A stretch of DNA of 64,000 nucleotides from Megasphaera paucivorans (GCF_900103535.1 NZ_FNHQ01000016.1:1-64000); one strand, 5' to 3'. Positions 9,829-19,010 are shown, numbered from the stretch's first letter. Program-made: numbers and translations. The notes: generated from the letters alone by a model not told the origin.

Positions 9829-10725
9829 TTACATATTTAAATATCTTTTTTTTATAAACTGCCATTCATGATCACGCCATTCTCTAATAACGGCCAAATC
9901 CTTTTCTTTCAGATGTTTAAATCGACGTTGTTTCATCAAATAATCTTCAATTGGTTTAAATATTTTAGGAACTATATTAATAGTTACTTTTTCATTCTCA
10001 TATTCAGCTAAATACCACAATCCGGTTTGTACTGCCAATTTCCCAATTTCCACAGTCTGATTACTTGGAAAGCCCCACCCAGTTGGACACGGAGCCATGA
10101 CTTGAATAAATGCGGGACCTTTCACATCTTTTGCTTTTTGTACTTTATTCATAAAATCCAATGGATACGCTATACTAGCTGTAGCACAGTAAGAAATGCG
10201 ATGTGCCACCATAATATCAAACAGATTTTTTTTGAATTTTTGTTCACCGATAGCGCCTGACTTTTTTCCAGCTGGCGTCGTTGTAGTTGTCGCACCATAT
10301 GGAGTAGAACTACTGCGCTGTACACCCGTATTCATATATGCTTCATTGTCATAACAAATATAAACAATATCGTCCCCTCGTTCCACGACTCCAGATAACG
10401 ACTGAATACCAATATCTGCCGTTCCACCATCGCCAGCAATTCCCAGAATTGTAATATTTTTTATCCCTTTTGCATTTACCCCAGCTCTCATTCCAGAAAG
10501 CACCGCTCCGGTTGCTGCAAAGGGTGCCGTCATAGATGGTACGTTAAAATTCATTTGTGGATAAATACTAGTAACAGTTGATATACAGCTAGCCGGATAA
10601 GCCAAAAATGTCCGCTGTCCGATAATTTTCATAACTAATCTTGAAGATATAGCTGCTCCACAACCAGGACAAGCTTTATGTCCATACAACAATTCTTGGT
10701 CTGGAATTTCTTTTACATTAATCAT
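9829..10725 (-). CDS. porB: 2-oxoacid:ferredoxin oxidoreductase, beta subunit
   Basis: 298 residues from the ATG at 10725, which overlaps the porA stop as ATGA and has GAGGTGG five bases upstream. The thiamine-diphosphate subunit is recognisable by YGHKACPGCGAA (cluster cysteines) near the N-terminus, GIAGDGGTADIG as the GDG...N-type cofactor motif, and CYDNEAYMNTGVQRS. A third cysteine region is MAPCPTGW. It decarboxylates pyruvate or a related 2-oxoacid and passes electrons to ferredoxin. It is the last of four adjoining por genes, in the order gamma, delta, alpha, beta, and lies 21 bp before the dehydratase gene. Substrate (pyruvate or 2-oxobutyrate-like) is not settled. Confidence 0.92.
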   Translation of the reverse strand: MINVKEIPDQELLYGHKACPGCGAAISSRLVMKIIGQRTFLAYPASCISTVTSIYPQMNFNVPSMTAPFAATGAVLSGMRAGVNAKGIKNITILGIAGDGGTADIGIQSLSGVVERGDDIVYICYDNEAYMNTGVQRSSSTPYGATTTTTPAGKKSGAIGEQKFKKNLFDIMVAHRISYCATASIAYPLDFMNKVQKAKDVKGPAFIQVMAPCPTGWGFPSNQTVEIGKLAVQTGLWYLAEYENEKVTINIVPKIFKPIEDYLMKQRRFKHLKEKDLAVIREWRDHEWQFIKKRYLNM

Positions 10726-11936
10726 TCTTTCCACCTCAATCCAGTAAATTGAATCTCTGTCGTTTCTTCCCCATGACTAACACAAATTAGTTTCTGATAC
10801 ATTTCCTTAATATCTTCTTTCTTAATATCTCGACCTGACAATCCTGCAATAAAATTTAATTTAGGAAATAAGAAGCCTGAAAGTGCCGCCTTAACATCAC
10901 TGTAAACCGGACCATGATTACCAAAAGAAACTGCTTTATCAATAACTCCAATAGCTTTAATATGTACTTTTCCCTTTTGATTTTTAATAATATTTTGTAT
11001 TGCTTCATTAGGAAACGGACGATAAAATCTAATTTTTAGTACACCAGCTTTAATACCTTCTTCACGTAATGAATCAGCAACAATTTTCATTGTCCCTGTA
11101 ACACTTCCTAAACCCACTAAAACATATTCAGCATCATCACATTTGTAAGCTTCAATAAGTCCTCCATAAAATCGACCAAAAGCTTTATTAAATTTCTGAT
11201 CAATAGCTGGAATAATTTCTTTTGCTTTTTCCATCGCTTTATATTGTTGATATCTAAATTCAGTTTGCCATTCCGGCGATACAGAAATACATAAACCACG
11301 CGGATGATCTAAATCTAAAATATTATCTGTAGGAGTATACTTAGGCAAAAAAGCATCAACTTCTTCCTGTTTTGGCACTTTCACCAATTCATATGTATGA
11401 GTCAACACAAACCCATCAACACATACCATAACAGGAGTTGAAACATCACAATTTTCAGCTAATTTATATGCTTGGATAATACTATCCAGAGCTTCTTGTC
11501 CATCTTCTACATAAACTTGCATCCACCCGGAATCTCGCATAGCCATAGAATCACGATGATCTCCATAGATATTCCATGGTGCAGCAATTGTACGATTAGC
11601 ATTCATCATAACAATAGGAAATCGGCTACCACTAACATAATTTAACATTTCACACATATACAATAATCCTTGTGACGAAGTTGCCGTAAAAGTACGACAT
11701 CCAGTCATAGCGGCTCCCATGGTAGCTGCCATAGCACTATGTTCACTTTCTACATTAAAATATTGACAATCCAGTTCTCCATTGGCTACAAGTTCTGAAA
11801 GTTTTTCAACTACAGTCGTTTGTGGTGTTATTGGGTAAGATGCGATAACTTCTGGCCGACAAAGTTGTACACCATAAGCAACAGCATCATTTCCTGATAT
11901 GAATGTTCTATGTATTGCATTTTCTTGATTAGTCAC
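10722..11936 (-). CDS. porA: 2-oxoacid:ferredoxin oxidoreductase, alpha subunit
   Basis: About 404 residues with the POR alpha signature [15 protein letters not shown] near residue 32, the [17 protein letters not shown] block, and [14 protein letters not shown]. The C-terminal domain contains KIRFYRPFP and a [10 protein letters not shown] motif. Two GTG codons could start it: 11945 and 11936. The second has AAGGTG six bases upstream and is preferred. Either start overlaps the end of the ferredoxin subunit by a few codons, which fits translational coupling. It forms the 2-oxoacid-binding part of the enzyme with porB, porD and porG. No frameshift or missing block is seen. Confidence 0.92.
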   Translation of the reverse strand: MTNQENAIHRTFISGNDAVAYGVQLCRPEVIASYPITPQTTVVEKLSELVANGELDCQYFNVESEHSAMAATMGAAMTGCRTFTATSSQGLLYMCEMLNYVSGSRFPIVMMNANRTIAAPWNIYGDHRDSMAMRDSGWMQVYVEDGQEALDSIIQAYKLAENCDVSTPVMVCVDGFVLTHTYELVKVPKQEEVDAFLPKYTPTDNILDLDHPRGLCISVSPEWQTEFRYQQYKAMEKAKEIIPAIDQKFNKAFGRFYGGLIEAYKCDDAEYVLVGLGSVTGTMKIVADSLREEGIKAGVLKIRFYRPFPNEAIQNIIKNQKGKVHIKAIGVIDKAVSFGNHGPVYSDVKAALSGFLFPKLNFIAGLSGRDIKKEDIKEMYQKLICVSHGEETTEIQFTGLRWKE

Positions 11937-12237
11937 TATTTTCACCTTCTTTTCTCATACTAATTGCATTTTTAGGACATTCGTTAGCACAAATACCGCA
12001 TCCCTTACAATAGTCATAATCAATTTCAAAATTATCTCCTGTCCGATCAATAACTCCTTCTGGACAGAAAATCCAACAAGTCTGACACTTTATACATTTT
12101 TCTTTATCCAATATTGGGCGAAATGTTCTCCAACCCGCATTAATATCTACCAATATTCCCGCCTTTACATATGGCCCAATTGGCATTTCTGTTTCTGAAG
12201 CTGGATATACAAATTTTCCAACTTTTGGTTTGTTCAT
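11929..12237 (-). CDS. porD: 2-oxoacid:ferredoxin oxidoreductase, delta (ferredoxin) subunit
   Basis: 102 residues. Two CxxCxxCxxxCP-type sets are visible, [14 protein letters not shown] and [14 protein letters not shown], so it carries two [4Fe-4S] clusters that relay electrons from the thiamine site to external ferredoxin. The N-terminal [19 protein letters not shown] and WRTFRPI are usual for the PorD subunit rather than free ferredoxin. It starts four bases before the porG stop (ATGA overlap), and its own end overlaps the porA start, so all four subunits form one translational unit. Confidence 0.93.
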   Translation of the reverse strand: MNKPKVGKFVYPASETEMPIGPYVKAGILVDINAGWRTFRPILDKEKCIKCQTCWIFCPEGVIDRTGDNFEIDYDYCKGCGICANECPKNAISMRKEGENSD

Positions 12238-12788
12238 AATGATGCCCCCTGTTTAAATAAGTAATATGCTTTTTCTACTACCATTTGATTTTTTTCAACT
12301 AATTTAGGTGCCATGGACAATGAAATACTAATCTTAGCCGCTTCTAATGAAACAATTCCCGATATTGCAACAAGAGCGCCAAACATAGCGGTATTTGTAA
12401 TCGGCTGATGTAATATTTCCAAAGCAATCGCTGTTGCATCAATAGTAAAAATTTCGGAAACACCTAATTTTGCAAAATCTTTTTGTTTTTTTGTTGTGTT
12501 AATTAATAATCGCCCATGCGGTTTAATTCCTTGTGTTACATCAATCGTTTCTAGTAGACTTTCATCCAAAACAACAACATAATCACATTCATACACTTTA
12601 CTATGATCATGAATTGGGGATTTATCAATACGTGTAAAACCTAATACGGGAGCCCCTCTCCGTTCTGGTCCAAAAGATGGAAATGCTTGTGCATAACATT
12701 CATCATATTGTGCTGCTGCCATTCCCAGTAAACGAGCCGCGGTAAAACCACCTTGTCCACCACGTCCATGCCATCTAATTTCTATCAT
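12234..12788 (-). CDS. porG: 2-oxoacid:ferredoxin oxidoreductase, gamma subunit
   Basis: 184 residues from ATG 12788, which has GGAGGAATG upstream and begins with the conserved [14 protein letters not shown]. The frame is open to 12860 but the extra residues are unlike the family. [15 protein letters not shown] and [13 protein letters not shown] are the standard gamma-subunit blocks. It completes the four-subunit pyruvate-type oxidoreductase and is the first gene of the long minus-strand operon. The promoter should lie in the 550 bp upstream. Confidence 0.92.
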   Translation of the reverse strand: MIEIRWHGRGGQGGFTAARLLGMAAAQYDECYAQAFPSFGPERRGAPVLGFTRIDKSPIHDHSKVYECDYVVVLDESLLETIDVTQGIKPHGRLLINTTKKQKDFAKLGVSEIFTIDATAIALEILHQPITNTAMFGALVAISGIVSLEAAKISISLSMAPKLVEKNQMVVEKAYYLFKQGASL

Positions 12789-13340
12789 AAATTCATTCCT
12801 CCATTTTTTCATATTATGATATCTACTTTTTATAATAATAGAAAATGCATTTTTAGTCAATACCCTTCAGTTATTATAATATTGCAATATCTTCATATTA
12901 CATGTAATATATGCCTATTCTTAATTTTAAATAATATTTTTTAATATGTTATTTAATCAACCCGAGATCCATTTGAGTATACGAAATTTTCTTCCATCGT
13001 TTTCACGGATACATTCCCAGTCCACACCTAATCCATTGGTTTGAATCCTGTATTTTACAACGTATATCACTTATAAAAGCGTAGTTAATTCAGCTTATTA
13101 TCTAATTCTTTAATTAAGTAAAATACTTTTTATTAACCGACTGAAGTCAGTTGGGTTAATACGTTCGTGTTCTTTATTATGCTCTATTATTTTATTATTT
13201 AAATTTCTTATTATAATGATTGACTTTTTACTAAAAAAATATATTATTGATATTATATTTTTATATTTTTTAAAAATATAATATCATAATAATAATTTTG
13301 AAGATATTTTATACGAGTTGTTTTATAAGGAGGTTTTATA
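12789..13340. promoter_or_regulatory. divergent intergenic region between porG and the LarA-like gene
   Basis: About 550 bp of very AT-rich DNA between two divergently read genes; no coding sequence is convincing. At 13132-13160 there is a near-perfect palindrome: ATTAACCGACTGA, two bases, then TCAGTTGGGTTAAT. It could be an operator or a small hairpin. The A/T run at 13220-13300 would suit promoters on both strands, but I cannot pick -35 and -10 boxes with confidence. An AAGGAGG ribosome site at about 13327-13333 serves the LarA-like gene. Confidence 0.5.
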
Positions 13341-14569
13341 ATGCCCATATTACCCGAACACGCATTAAACCTTTCATTACCAAAAATGATCCATATAAGA
13401 CAAAAATTCGATACCGCTAAAATTAACGATATCGAAAAAAAGTCCAAGAAGAAATAACCACCCCTGAAATTATCACATTAATAAAACCAGGCTCAAGAAT
13501 TGCTATTGCGGTAGGAAGTAGAGGTATTCGCAACCTATCTACAATAGTTAGAGCCGTAGGTAACTGCATAAAAAAAGCTAACGGTATCCCTTTTATTGTA
13601 CCAGCCATGGGCAGTCACGGTGGCGGTACCACAGATGGACAAAAGCAAATATTAGCCTCAATGGGAATAGTAGAAGATTTAATAGGAATACCAGTTCTTG
13701 CTACAATGGATGTCATTCAAATTGGACAAACCGATGATGGGGTTCCTGTATATATGGATAAAAATGCTTACCAAGCAGATATGATTGTTTTAATCAATCG
13801 AATCAAACCTCATACCGATTTTATAGGGGATTTTGAAAGTGGTCTCTGTAAAATGATGGCTATTGGCCTTGGAAAACACATTGGTTGCAGTCGGTTACAT
13901 CAAGAAGGTTTTGAGAATTTTCACAATCTTATACCATCTGTAGCAAAAGTATTTCTAAAAAAAGCAAATATCGGATTTGGAGTTGCTATCTTAGAAAACG
14001 CCTATGACCAAACATATCAAATAAAAGCCATTAAAGCCAACAAAATTATGACCGAAGAACCAAAACTTCTAAAAAAAGCAAAACAATTAATGCCTCGCAT
14101 TATGGTTCCAGAAATTGATGTATTAATCATTGAAAAAATTGGTAAAGATATTAGTGGTGCTGGTATGGACACTAATATTATTGGACGAACAACAAAAGGT
14201 CCCATGTTAGGTTTCAATGGTCCCACAATACAACAAATCATTATCTTAGATTTGACATATGCATCTCATGGTAATGCCTGCGGTGTAGGATTAGCAAATT
14301 TCATTACCAAGTCCATGTATGATAAAATTGATCACGTATCAACATATGCTAACGTCATTGCTTCTGGAAATCCTAATGCAGGCCGAATTCCAGTAATTAT
14401 GAATACCGAAAAAGAAGCTATTGTCGCCGCTACTAGATGTTGTAGTCAAATAGATATCACCAATCCACGTATTGTTCGAATTTTGGATACATTGCACTTG
14501 GAAACTATTTGGGTGTCGGAAAAAATATATAACGAAATTAATTCTAATACCCAAATTGAATTATGTTGA
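13341..14569 (+). pseudogene. LarA-like (nickel-pincer racemase/isomerase family) gene with one-base frameshift
   Basis: An ATG at 13341 with AAGGAGG upstream opens a frame that reads MPILPEHALNLSLPKMIHIR and then stops at a TAA near 13455. Reading on from the A7 run at 13435-13441 in the next frame gives EEITTPEIITLIKPGSRIAI and runs unbroken to 14569. One more A in that run would join both parts into a protein of about 410 residues. The body has PAMGSHGGGT, LINRIKPHTDF and GAGMDTNIIGR, features of the LarA-like N-terminal domain family related to the nickel-dependent lactate racemase. It may isomerise a hydroxyacid for the divergent operon. The break may be a real mutation, slippage-based switching or a sequencing error. 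The intact downstream part could restart at ATG 13607, but this would omit the N-terminal strands. Confidence 0.75.
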
Positions 14570-14980
14570 TTTTCTAAATCTAATTTAGGTAATAACTATG
14601 ATAGGATACTTTAATTAAACCATGTACGTAGTTGCAAACAAAACCTTCTCGTGCGTCAATAACACAATTTACCTTTTATTGCAACAATGGATAAAATATT
14701 ACCATCCTGATAAACAGTGACGTTTTAACCAATACCGGCATAAAAAAATGGCAAGGTTTATACAGTTCTACAATCAATTTATAAACAATTATAAATTTTT
14801 AACTGTCTATCCAATATTAGTGTGAATTTTTGATAGATCAGTAACGATCTGATGAAATTGTAAAATAAGAAAATCTTTAATTTTATAAAAAGAACAACCC
14901 GCCTCCTATATATTTTTTAGGAAGCGGGTTTATATTAAGTTTGATATTTCAGATGCTTTGACTTGATTATATGTTTTTTA
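14570..14980. other. intergenic stretch, no gene recognised
   Basis: About 410 bp between the LarA-like gene and the insertion-sequence debris. No convincing coding frame is present. Its only clear element is the hairpin near 14896-14930. The stretch is AT-rich and marks the change from the metabolic region to the accessory region. Confidence 0.5.
14896..14934 (+). terminator. hairpin terminator after the LarA-like gene
   Basis: AACCCGCCTCCTA pairs with TAGGAAGCGGGTT around an AT loop, followed by TTTATATT. It lies about 330 bp after the LarA-like stop on the plus strand. The T tract is weak, so efficiency is uncertain. Confidence 0.6.
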
Positions 14981-14982
14981 AA

Positions 14983-15022
14983 TTGAGCCTATGAATAAAA
15001 GTCTGTAAATAAAGTCTTCTAT
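14983..15022. repeat. solo terminal repeat of an IS256-type element
   Basis: The sequence reads GAGCCTATGAATAAAAGTCTGTAAATAAAGTCTTCTATGATAG in two blocks. It closely matches the left end of the IS256-like element at 25478-25520 (GTGTGTGAATAAAAATCTGT then AGTCTTCTATGATA). No transposase accompanies it here, so it is probably the leftover end of another copy. Confidence 0.7.
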
Positions 15023-15062
15023 GATAGTTAATGGATTGGCAACACTTTTTTGGACAATTTTT

Positions 15063-15150
15063 TAGATGAGTGATTGCCTAAATTCCACAGGACTTTTATA
15101 ACCCAAACTTCCATGAATTCGTTTCTTGTTAAACCAGTATGACAAATGTC
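15063..15150 (-). pseudogene. IS3-family transposase (OrfB) C-terminal remnant
   Basis: On the minus strand the frame reads WFNKKRIHGSLGYKSPVEF followed by RQSLI and a stop at about 15065. That is the highly conserved C-terminal end of IS3/IS150-type OrfB transposases after the last catalytic block. Nothing of the upstream DDE domain is present. The downstream bases TTGTCCAAAAAAGTGTTGCC resemble an IS3-type terminus. It is a decayed fragment with no function expected. Confidence 0.8.
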
Positions 15151-15224
15151 ACACCTAATTGTAAATTACACCTTAGCTACAATGAGAGCTGATACTTCGT
15201 ACCAACTCTTGTTTGTCATCACTT

Positions 15225-15431
15225 TTATTGATCTATGTCATCATCTTCATTATCATTATTGTTGTACAACCCCAGGTTGATCGTATCTCGCATCAAATAA
15301 TCCGATATCTCTTTTGGAACCTTATCGGTTCCGCTAAAATCAAAACTCCCTAACGATTTAACAATTTCCATGCCGCCTTTACGCATAAAAGAAATATAAA
15401 TGCCGTAATGTACTGAATGTGCCTTGCTCAT
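15225..15431 (-). CDS. small hypothetical protein next to integrase 1
   Basis: 68 residues with a strong ribosome site (TAGGAGGTTTTATTT before ATG). The N-terminal two thirds is mixed hydrophobic/basic and the C-terminus is very acidic and Asn-rich (NNNDNEDDDIDQ). It is not recognised. It lies 73 bp downstream of the integrase stop in the same direction and may be translated from the integrase transcript. The good ribosome site is the main support. Confidence 0.5.
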   Translation of the reverse strand: MSKAHSVHYGIYISFMRKGGMEIVKSLGSFDFSGTDKVPKEISDYLMRDTINLGLYNNNDNEDDDIDQ

Positions 15432-15504
15432 AAATAAAACCTCCTAAAAAAATTATATATTTGTCAAACCCGGGAAAACGGGAAAAGTGTAGGTGAAGTT
15501 TAGA

Positions 15505-16701
15505 TCACCCATCACTCTTCTTCTCAAGTTTTTCATAAGAAGTGGTAATCGCCTTGTTCATTCTACTTTGATTATTCGTCATTGCATGACCGTAATAATC
15601 AAGTAGTGTAGATGCCTTACTGTGACCGGTTCTCTGAATAATGTCAGGCAAAGAAAATCCCTGAATCATCAGTTGCGTTGCAAAATATCCTCTAAGGTCA
15701 TGGAATCGAAAGTGCCTGATTCCGTGACGGCGAATAAATTTCGTAAATTTATTCGAAATATAGTTTGGCCGAACTGGACCACCTTCTGGCGTATAAAAAA
15801 TTAGATTTAAATTATTCCAGCCATCGCCCCCAACATTTTTTATGTTATCAAATTCTGTCTTCGCCGCCTCTATCATCGATAACAGCTGCGGTATAATATA
15901 TATGTACCGCTTACTGTTTTCTGTTTTGGTATGCGGCCATATGTAAGTGCCTTTCTCCACAGTATACTGTGCCGTTTGATGGACAAAAAATGTTTGCTGT
16001 GTCGGATCATAATCATTCCAAGATAATCCTAATATCTCTCCCTCACGACAACCAGTCGTAGCCGCCAATAAAACAATCATTTGGAAGACGCTGTCTTCAC
16101 TGAATAGGACAGAAAAGATTTGATTTACAGTATCTTGATCGAAAATTTGTGGCCTCTTTGACCCACCTTTTGGTGCATCAATTTTTTCCATTGGATTGTT
16201 GGGAATCTGTCCCAATCGAAAGGCCGTGCGAAAAATTCTGCTGACCAAAAAGTAAATGCCCCTTACGGTTCTTGGACTTAAAGTTTTGTCTGCAGACCGT
16301 CTTTGTTTAACCGCTTTTCGCTGATTTGATAAATCAGTAAAAAGTTTTTCTAAAATAATAGGCGTAACATCGACCATTTTTAGACTTCCTATATTAGGTT
16401 TTATATGTGTCTCCAAAAGTCGTCGGTATGAATCTATCGTTCGTGGTGCTAATCTCTGCTTTACTGAATATTGCACTATCCATTCCTCAGAAAAGACAGA
16501 TACTGTCTGCTGTGTGGCAGGTATTAACATGCGAAGTTCTTCCATCCAAGAAGTTAATTGATCTTGCGCATCAGCTTTATTAGCAGCGAATACTGTCTTT
16601 TGTCGACGTTGTTGATGACCCAGTCTATCGCGTCCCATGTCGATTGTTAAAATCCAATATTTTTCCCGGCCACCTTTCTTACGGCGAAGCGTCCCGGTCA
16701 T
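15505..16701 (-). CDS. int: tyrosine recombinase / phage-type integrase 1
   Basis: 398 residues with the full tyrosine-recombinase set: Arg219 in TTGCREGEILGLSW, His334-x-x-Arg337 in FHDLRGYF, His360 in GHSKAST and nucleophile Tyr369 or Tyr370 in LLDYYGHA. The N-terminus has the AP2-like DNA-binding domain (MTGTLRRKKGG...YWILTIDMG), followed by the SAM-like core-binding domain (residues 65-170). The start has GGAGGTGATATAA ahead of it. A paralogue with the same architecture is encoded at 43548-44741. It should catalyse integration and excision of a mobile element. The attachment site it uses is not identifiable here. Confidence 0.93.
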   Translation of the reverse strand: MTGTLRRKKGGREKYWILTIDMGRDRLGHQQRRQKTVFAANKADAQDQLTSWMEELRMLIPATQQTVSVFSEEWIVQYSVKQRLAPRTIDSYRRLLETHIKPNIGSLKMVDVTPIILEKLFTDLSNQRKAVKQRRSADKTLSPRTVRGIYFLVSRIFRTAFRLGQIPNNPMEKIDAPKGGSKRPQIFDQDTVNQIFSVLFSEDSVFQMIVLLAATTGCREGEILGLSWNDYDPTQQTFFVHQTAQYTVEKGTYIWPHTKTENSKRYIYIIPQLLSMIEAAKTEFDNIKNVGGDGWNNLNLIFYTPEGGPVRPNYISNKFTKFIRRHGIRHFRFHDLRGYFATQLMIQGFSLPDIIQRTGHSKASTLLDYYGHAMTNNQSRMNKAITTSYEKLEKKSDG

Positions 16702-16859
16702 TTATATCACCTCCTTCCTGTAATTTTTTTCCACAAGCGTAGTCTATCACAAGGCGAAGCATCACCTACTCCTAAACGCCGACAATCCACTGCAATTTTC
16801 CCCATGTTATTTATAAAAGCATTATTATACACAAATATATATTTTTACGACATAAAAAA

Positions 16860-16888
16860 ATATCTGCTAACCATCGGTTAGCAGACAT
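16860..16888 (-). terminator. hairpin terminator upstream of integrase 1
   Basis: TCTGCTAACC, a three-base loop, then GGTTAGCAGA at 16863-16885 form a 10-bp perfect stem. On the minus strand it is followed by TATTTTTTTATG. It would end transcripts coming from the group II intron fragment/membrane protein side and isolate the integrase promoter. Confidence 0.8.
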
Positions 16889-16944
16889 CTGCAAATTTTT
16901 ATGTCAATTTTTGTTTTTTTGAGCGACGAATTGAGCAACCAAAA

Positions 16945-17155
16945 ATCGAGTAGGAGGTCACCCATTAATTGAGTGACCGACCTCTCACAACACCGTACGT
17001 ACCGTTTGGTAACGGCGTTTCAATTGTTTGAGTGGTGTTTTCGCAATCGCTCGTACTGGCTCGGGAAGTCATAATATCCGGCCGATGCGAGCTTTTCGTT
17101 TGTGATGGAACGTGTTAATATAGGGCTTCCGGCTATTCGCCAGTATCCCAATATC
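16945..17155 (-). mobile_element. 3' end of a group II intron (maturase tail plus domains V-VI)
   Basis: On the minus strand a truncated frame reads GYWRIAGSPILTRSITNEK and then LASAGYYDFPSQYERLR before stopping at about 17020. This is the conserved C-terminus of group II intron reverse transcriptase/maturases. It is followed by GTACGTACGGTGTTGTGAGAGG and then a GGTCACTC...GAGTGACC stem with CTCCTACTCGAT, which is the arrangement of intron domains V and VI at a 3' splice end. Everything upstream of the GYW block is missing; the break falls about 10 bp from the stop of the 17162-18241 gene. A decayed reverse-transcriptase segment in the same orientation lies at 42.7-43.5 kb. Confidence 0.8.
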
Positions 17156-17161
17156 TTTTCA

Positions 17162-18241
17162 TTATTTAGCCAACTCGTCAATTGCTTTAATTGCTTTAAA
17201 TGAACCATCTACATAGCCTAATTGCTTGACAGATTTATCAACCTCTCCATAGATATCTATATTTTTATTATTTACAGATACTATTCCAGTATCGAATGCA
17301 GATCCATCTTTTATTGCATTTCTATAATTTTCATTAACTTTTTGTACTGCCTGCAATTGAATGGTAAACTTTTTAATTGCATAATTTAAAATATTTAAAG
17401 AATAAAACTTATAGATTTTACCTACTTCATTCGTATCAGGAACGCCATTAACCAAATCAATTAATTGATTCATTTTATCGATTTTTGTATTTAATAATTT
17501 TTCAGTTTCTTCTCCTTTTTTTATTCTATCTTTAACTGTACGTTCTTCAATAAATAGACCCATTTCTGTATTTAAACTAACGTCACCCGCCCCTGTAATA
17601 TTTTTAATTTTTTCATCATACGGTTTTGATGCTTTATCAAATTCTACTGCCTGTCTTTTAACCTCATTATCATAGGAAACAAATAAATTAGTAACATTGA
17701 CGGAATTAATTTTCCAATCATCTCCACTTTTCTTTATCGTCATGGGAATAACTATAGCACTATTCCCTACTGCTTTTGCAACAAGATCAAATGATTTACT
17801 ATCATCAGCAATATTTTTTATATTAATAATTTTATAATCACTGATATTCAATAAAATATAAGCAACTCCTATGTTACCTTCGGTGTTCTGCTGTTCTAAT
17901 TTTAATTTTCCACCAATTATATCGTTGATATATCTATTAAACGTAGGTTCACTATTTGCTGGACATGACGTAAATGCTCTATTAAAACTGTTCTTTTTAT
18001 AATCATGCCAGCTAGTATTTACACTAGCTGAAACAGCATTAATATCGACATAGTTATTAAATGTATTAGTATCATGCTGTTTATATGCATCAATAGCATG
18101 GGATACTACATACTGCGGACTGGATGGTAACAGTTGGTTACCCATAACATTTTTTGCTGTATACCCGATGACTCCTAAAACTAATATTGCCAATAGAATA
18201 ATCCCTGTTTTCATCATACGGCTTAATTTCCTGTTTAACAT
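17162..18241 (-). CDS. membrane-anchored protein of unknown function (DUF2939-like N-terminal region)
   Basis: 359 residues. One hydrophobic segment at residues 12-30 (TGIILLAILVLGVIGYTAK) acts as a membrane anchor, with the rest predicted outside. SPQYVVSHAIDAYKQHDTNT followed by FNNYVDINAVS resembles DUF2939-type periplasmic domains. The remainder is rich in Lys, Asn and Asp without a catalytic motif I can name. It has an AGGAGAAATCAT ribosome site. Its C-terminus ends only about 10 bp from the group II intron fragment, so the original 3' end may have been altered. It sits 65 bp after the XRE regulator and may be in its operon. Confidence 0.6.
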   Translation of the reverse strand: MLNRKLSRMMKTGIILLAILVLGVIGYTAKNVMGNQLLPSSPQYVVSHAIDAYKQHDTNTFNNYVDINAVSASVNTSWHDYKKNSFNRAFTSCPANSEPTFNRYINDIIGGKLKLEQQNTEGNIGVAYILLNISDYKIINIKNIADDSKSFDLVAKAVGNSAIVIPMTIKKSGDDWKINSVNVTNLFVSYDNEVKRQAVEFDKASKPYDEKIKNITGAGDVSLNTEMGLFIEERTVKDRIKKGEETEKLLNTKIDKMNQLIDLVNGVPDTNEVGKIYKFYSLNILNYAIKKFTIQLQAVQKVNENYRNAIKDGSAFDTGIVSVNNKNIDIYGEVDKSVKQLGYVDGSFKAIKAIDELAK

Positions 18242-18306
18242 AATATGATTTCTCCTATCTTTTAAAATACCGGCTACAACATTAAATTATTTCTTCATTT
18301 TTTCTA

Positions 18307-18597
18307 TTATTTAGCCCCTATATTCCCGCCTTCTTCCCACCATATCTGTTTTTCTTTTTCTTCGAAGGTAACCAGCAGAGAAATATCAATCCCCAAACCA
18401 TTAGCAATATCAATCAGAATCGACATTGGCACATTATGGTTATATTTCCCTCGTTCAATCCGTCCGATAGAACTGACACTGACATGCGCCAGTATTGCCA
18501 ATTCTTTTTGAGTTAGATGCCGGATGTTCCGGTAATAGGCAACTTTAGCTCCTATCTGTTTAAACACAGTATCCTTATCTGCATACAACACTATCAC
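18307..18597 (-). CDS. XRE-family (Cro/C1-type) transcriptional regulator
   Basis: About 96 residues. The helix-turn-helix spans residues 15-70: IGAKVAYYRNIRHLTQKELA and then HVSVSSIGRIERGKYNHNVP are the classic turn and recognition helix. There is no extra effector domain. The ribosome site AAGAGGTGATA allows a start at GTG 18597, GTG 18591 or TTG 18588, so the exact N-terminus is uncertain. It likely regulates a nearby promoter in this mobile region. Confidence 0.85.
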   Translation of the reverse strand: MIVLYADKDTVFKQIGAKVAYYRNIRHLTQKELAILAHVSVSSIGRIERGKYNHNVPMSILIDIANGLGIDISLLVTFEEKEKQIWWEEGGNIGAK

Positions 18598-18639
18598 CTC
18601 TTGTTCGGATACCCACTATTTTTTCTACTTGCTACATAA

Positions 18640-18830
18640 AAAAAACAGAAAGTGGGGCTGGCTGCCTTCTATTTTTTATCCTAATACTGGAAAGAGCCTG
18701 ATACCCGCTTTATTTCTTATTTATATTATCTCATACTTTCAGCATGTCAGGTTCGCATATACCCGCTGGATATCCGCATACATACGCTGTTTTCAGTGTC
18801 GCGTTATCTTCTTTGTACCCTAAGGTTTTC
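18640..18830. repeat. diverged copy 1 of a ~180-bp repeat
   Basis: This non-coding segment shares an ordered series of blocks with 20150-20340: GGGCTGGCTGCCTTCT, then TATTATCTCATACTTT, CAGGTTCGC, GCATACATACGCTGT and a GTGTCGCGTTATC block. The second copy is the 3' region of the ERF gene. The two have diverged considerably. It seems to be a relic of a duplicated or recombined gene end; no gene is seen here. Confidence 0.65.
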
Positions 18831-18900
18831 TCAATATATGCCCTTTATTTGCATCCAAAATACCGCCCACACCATCCTATCAAGTCCTGCTTGATGGGAT

Positions 18901-18937
18901 AAAAACAGAGTTCACGGGATTTCCCATGAACTCTGCT
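18901..18937 (-). terminator. hairpin terminator after the GGDEF gene
   Basis: CAGAGTTCA and TGAACTCTG flank an inner GGGA/TCCC pair at 18906-18935. On the minus strand the stem is followed by TTTTTATCCC. It lies about 75 bp past the diguanylate cyclase stop and is a likely intrinsic terminator. Confidence 0.75.
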
Positions 18938-19010
18938 TCTATCCAGTTTCCGTATTTTTACTTTTAGTACCCGGGTACTCTTTACTAGTTCGTCCACCAT
19001 CTACACAACA

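Noticed and set aside
14570-14980. A short minus-strand peptide reading VIDAREGFVCNYVHGLIKVS
   Set aside because: No start, no ribosome site and no identifiable family; not listed as a gene.
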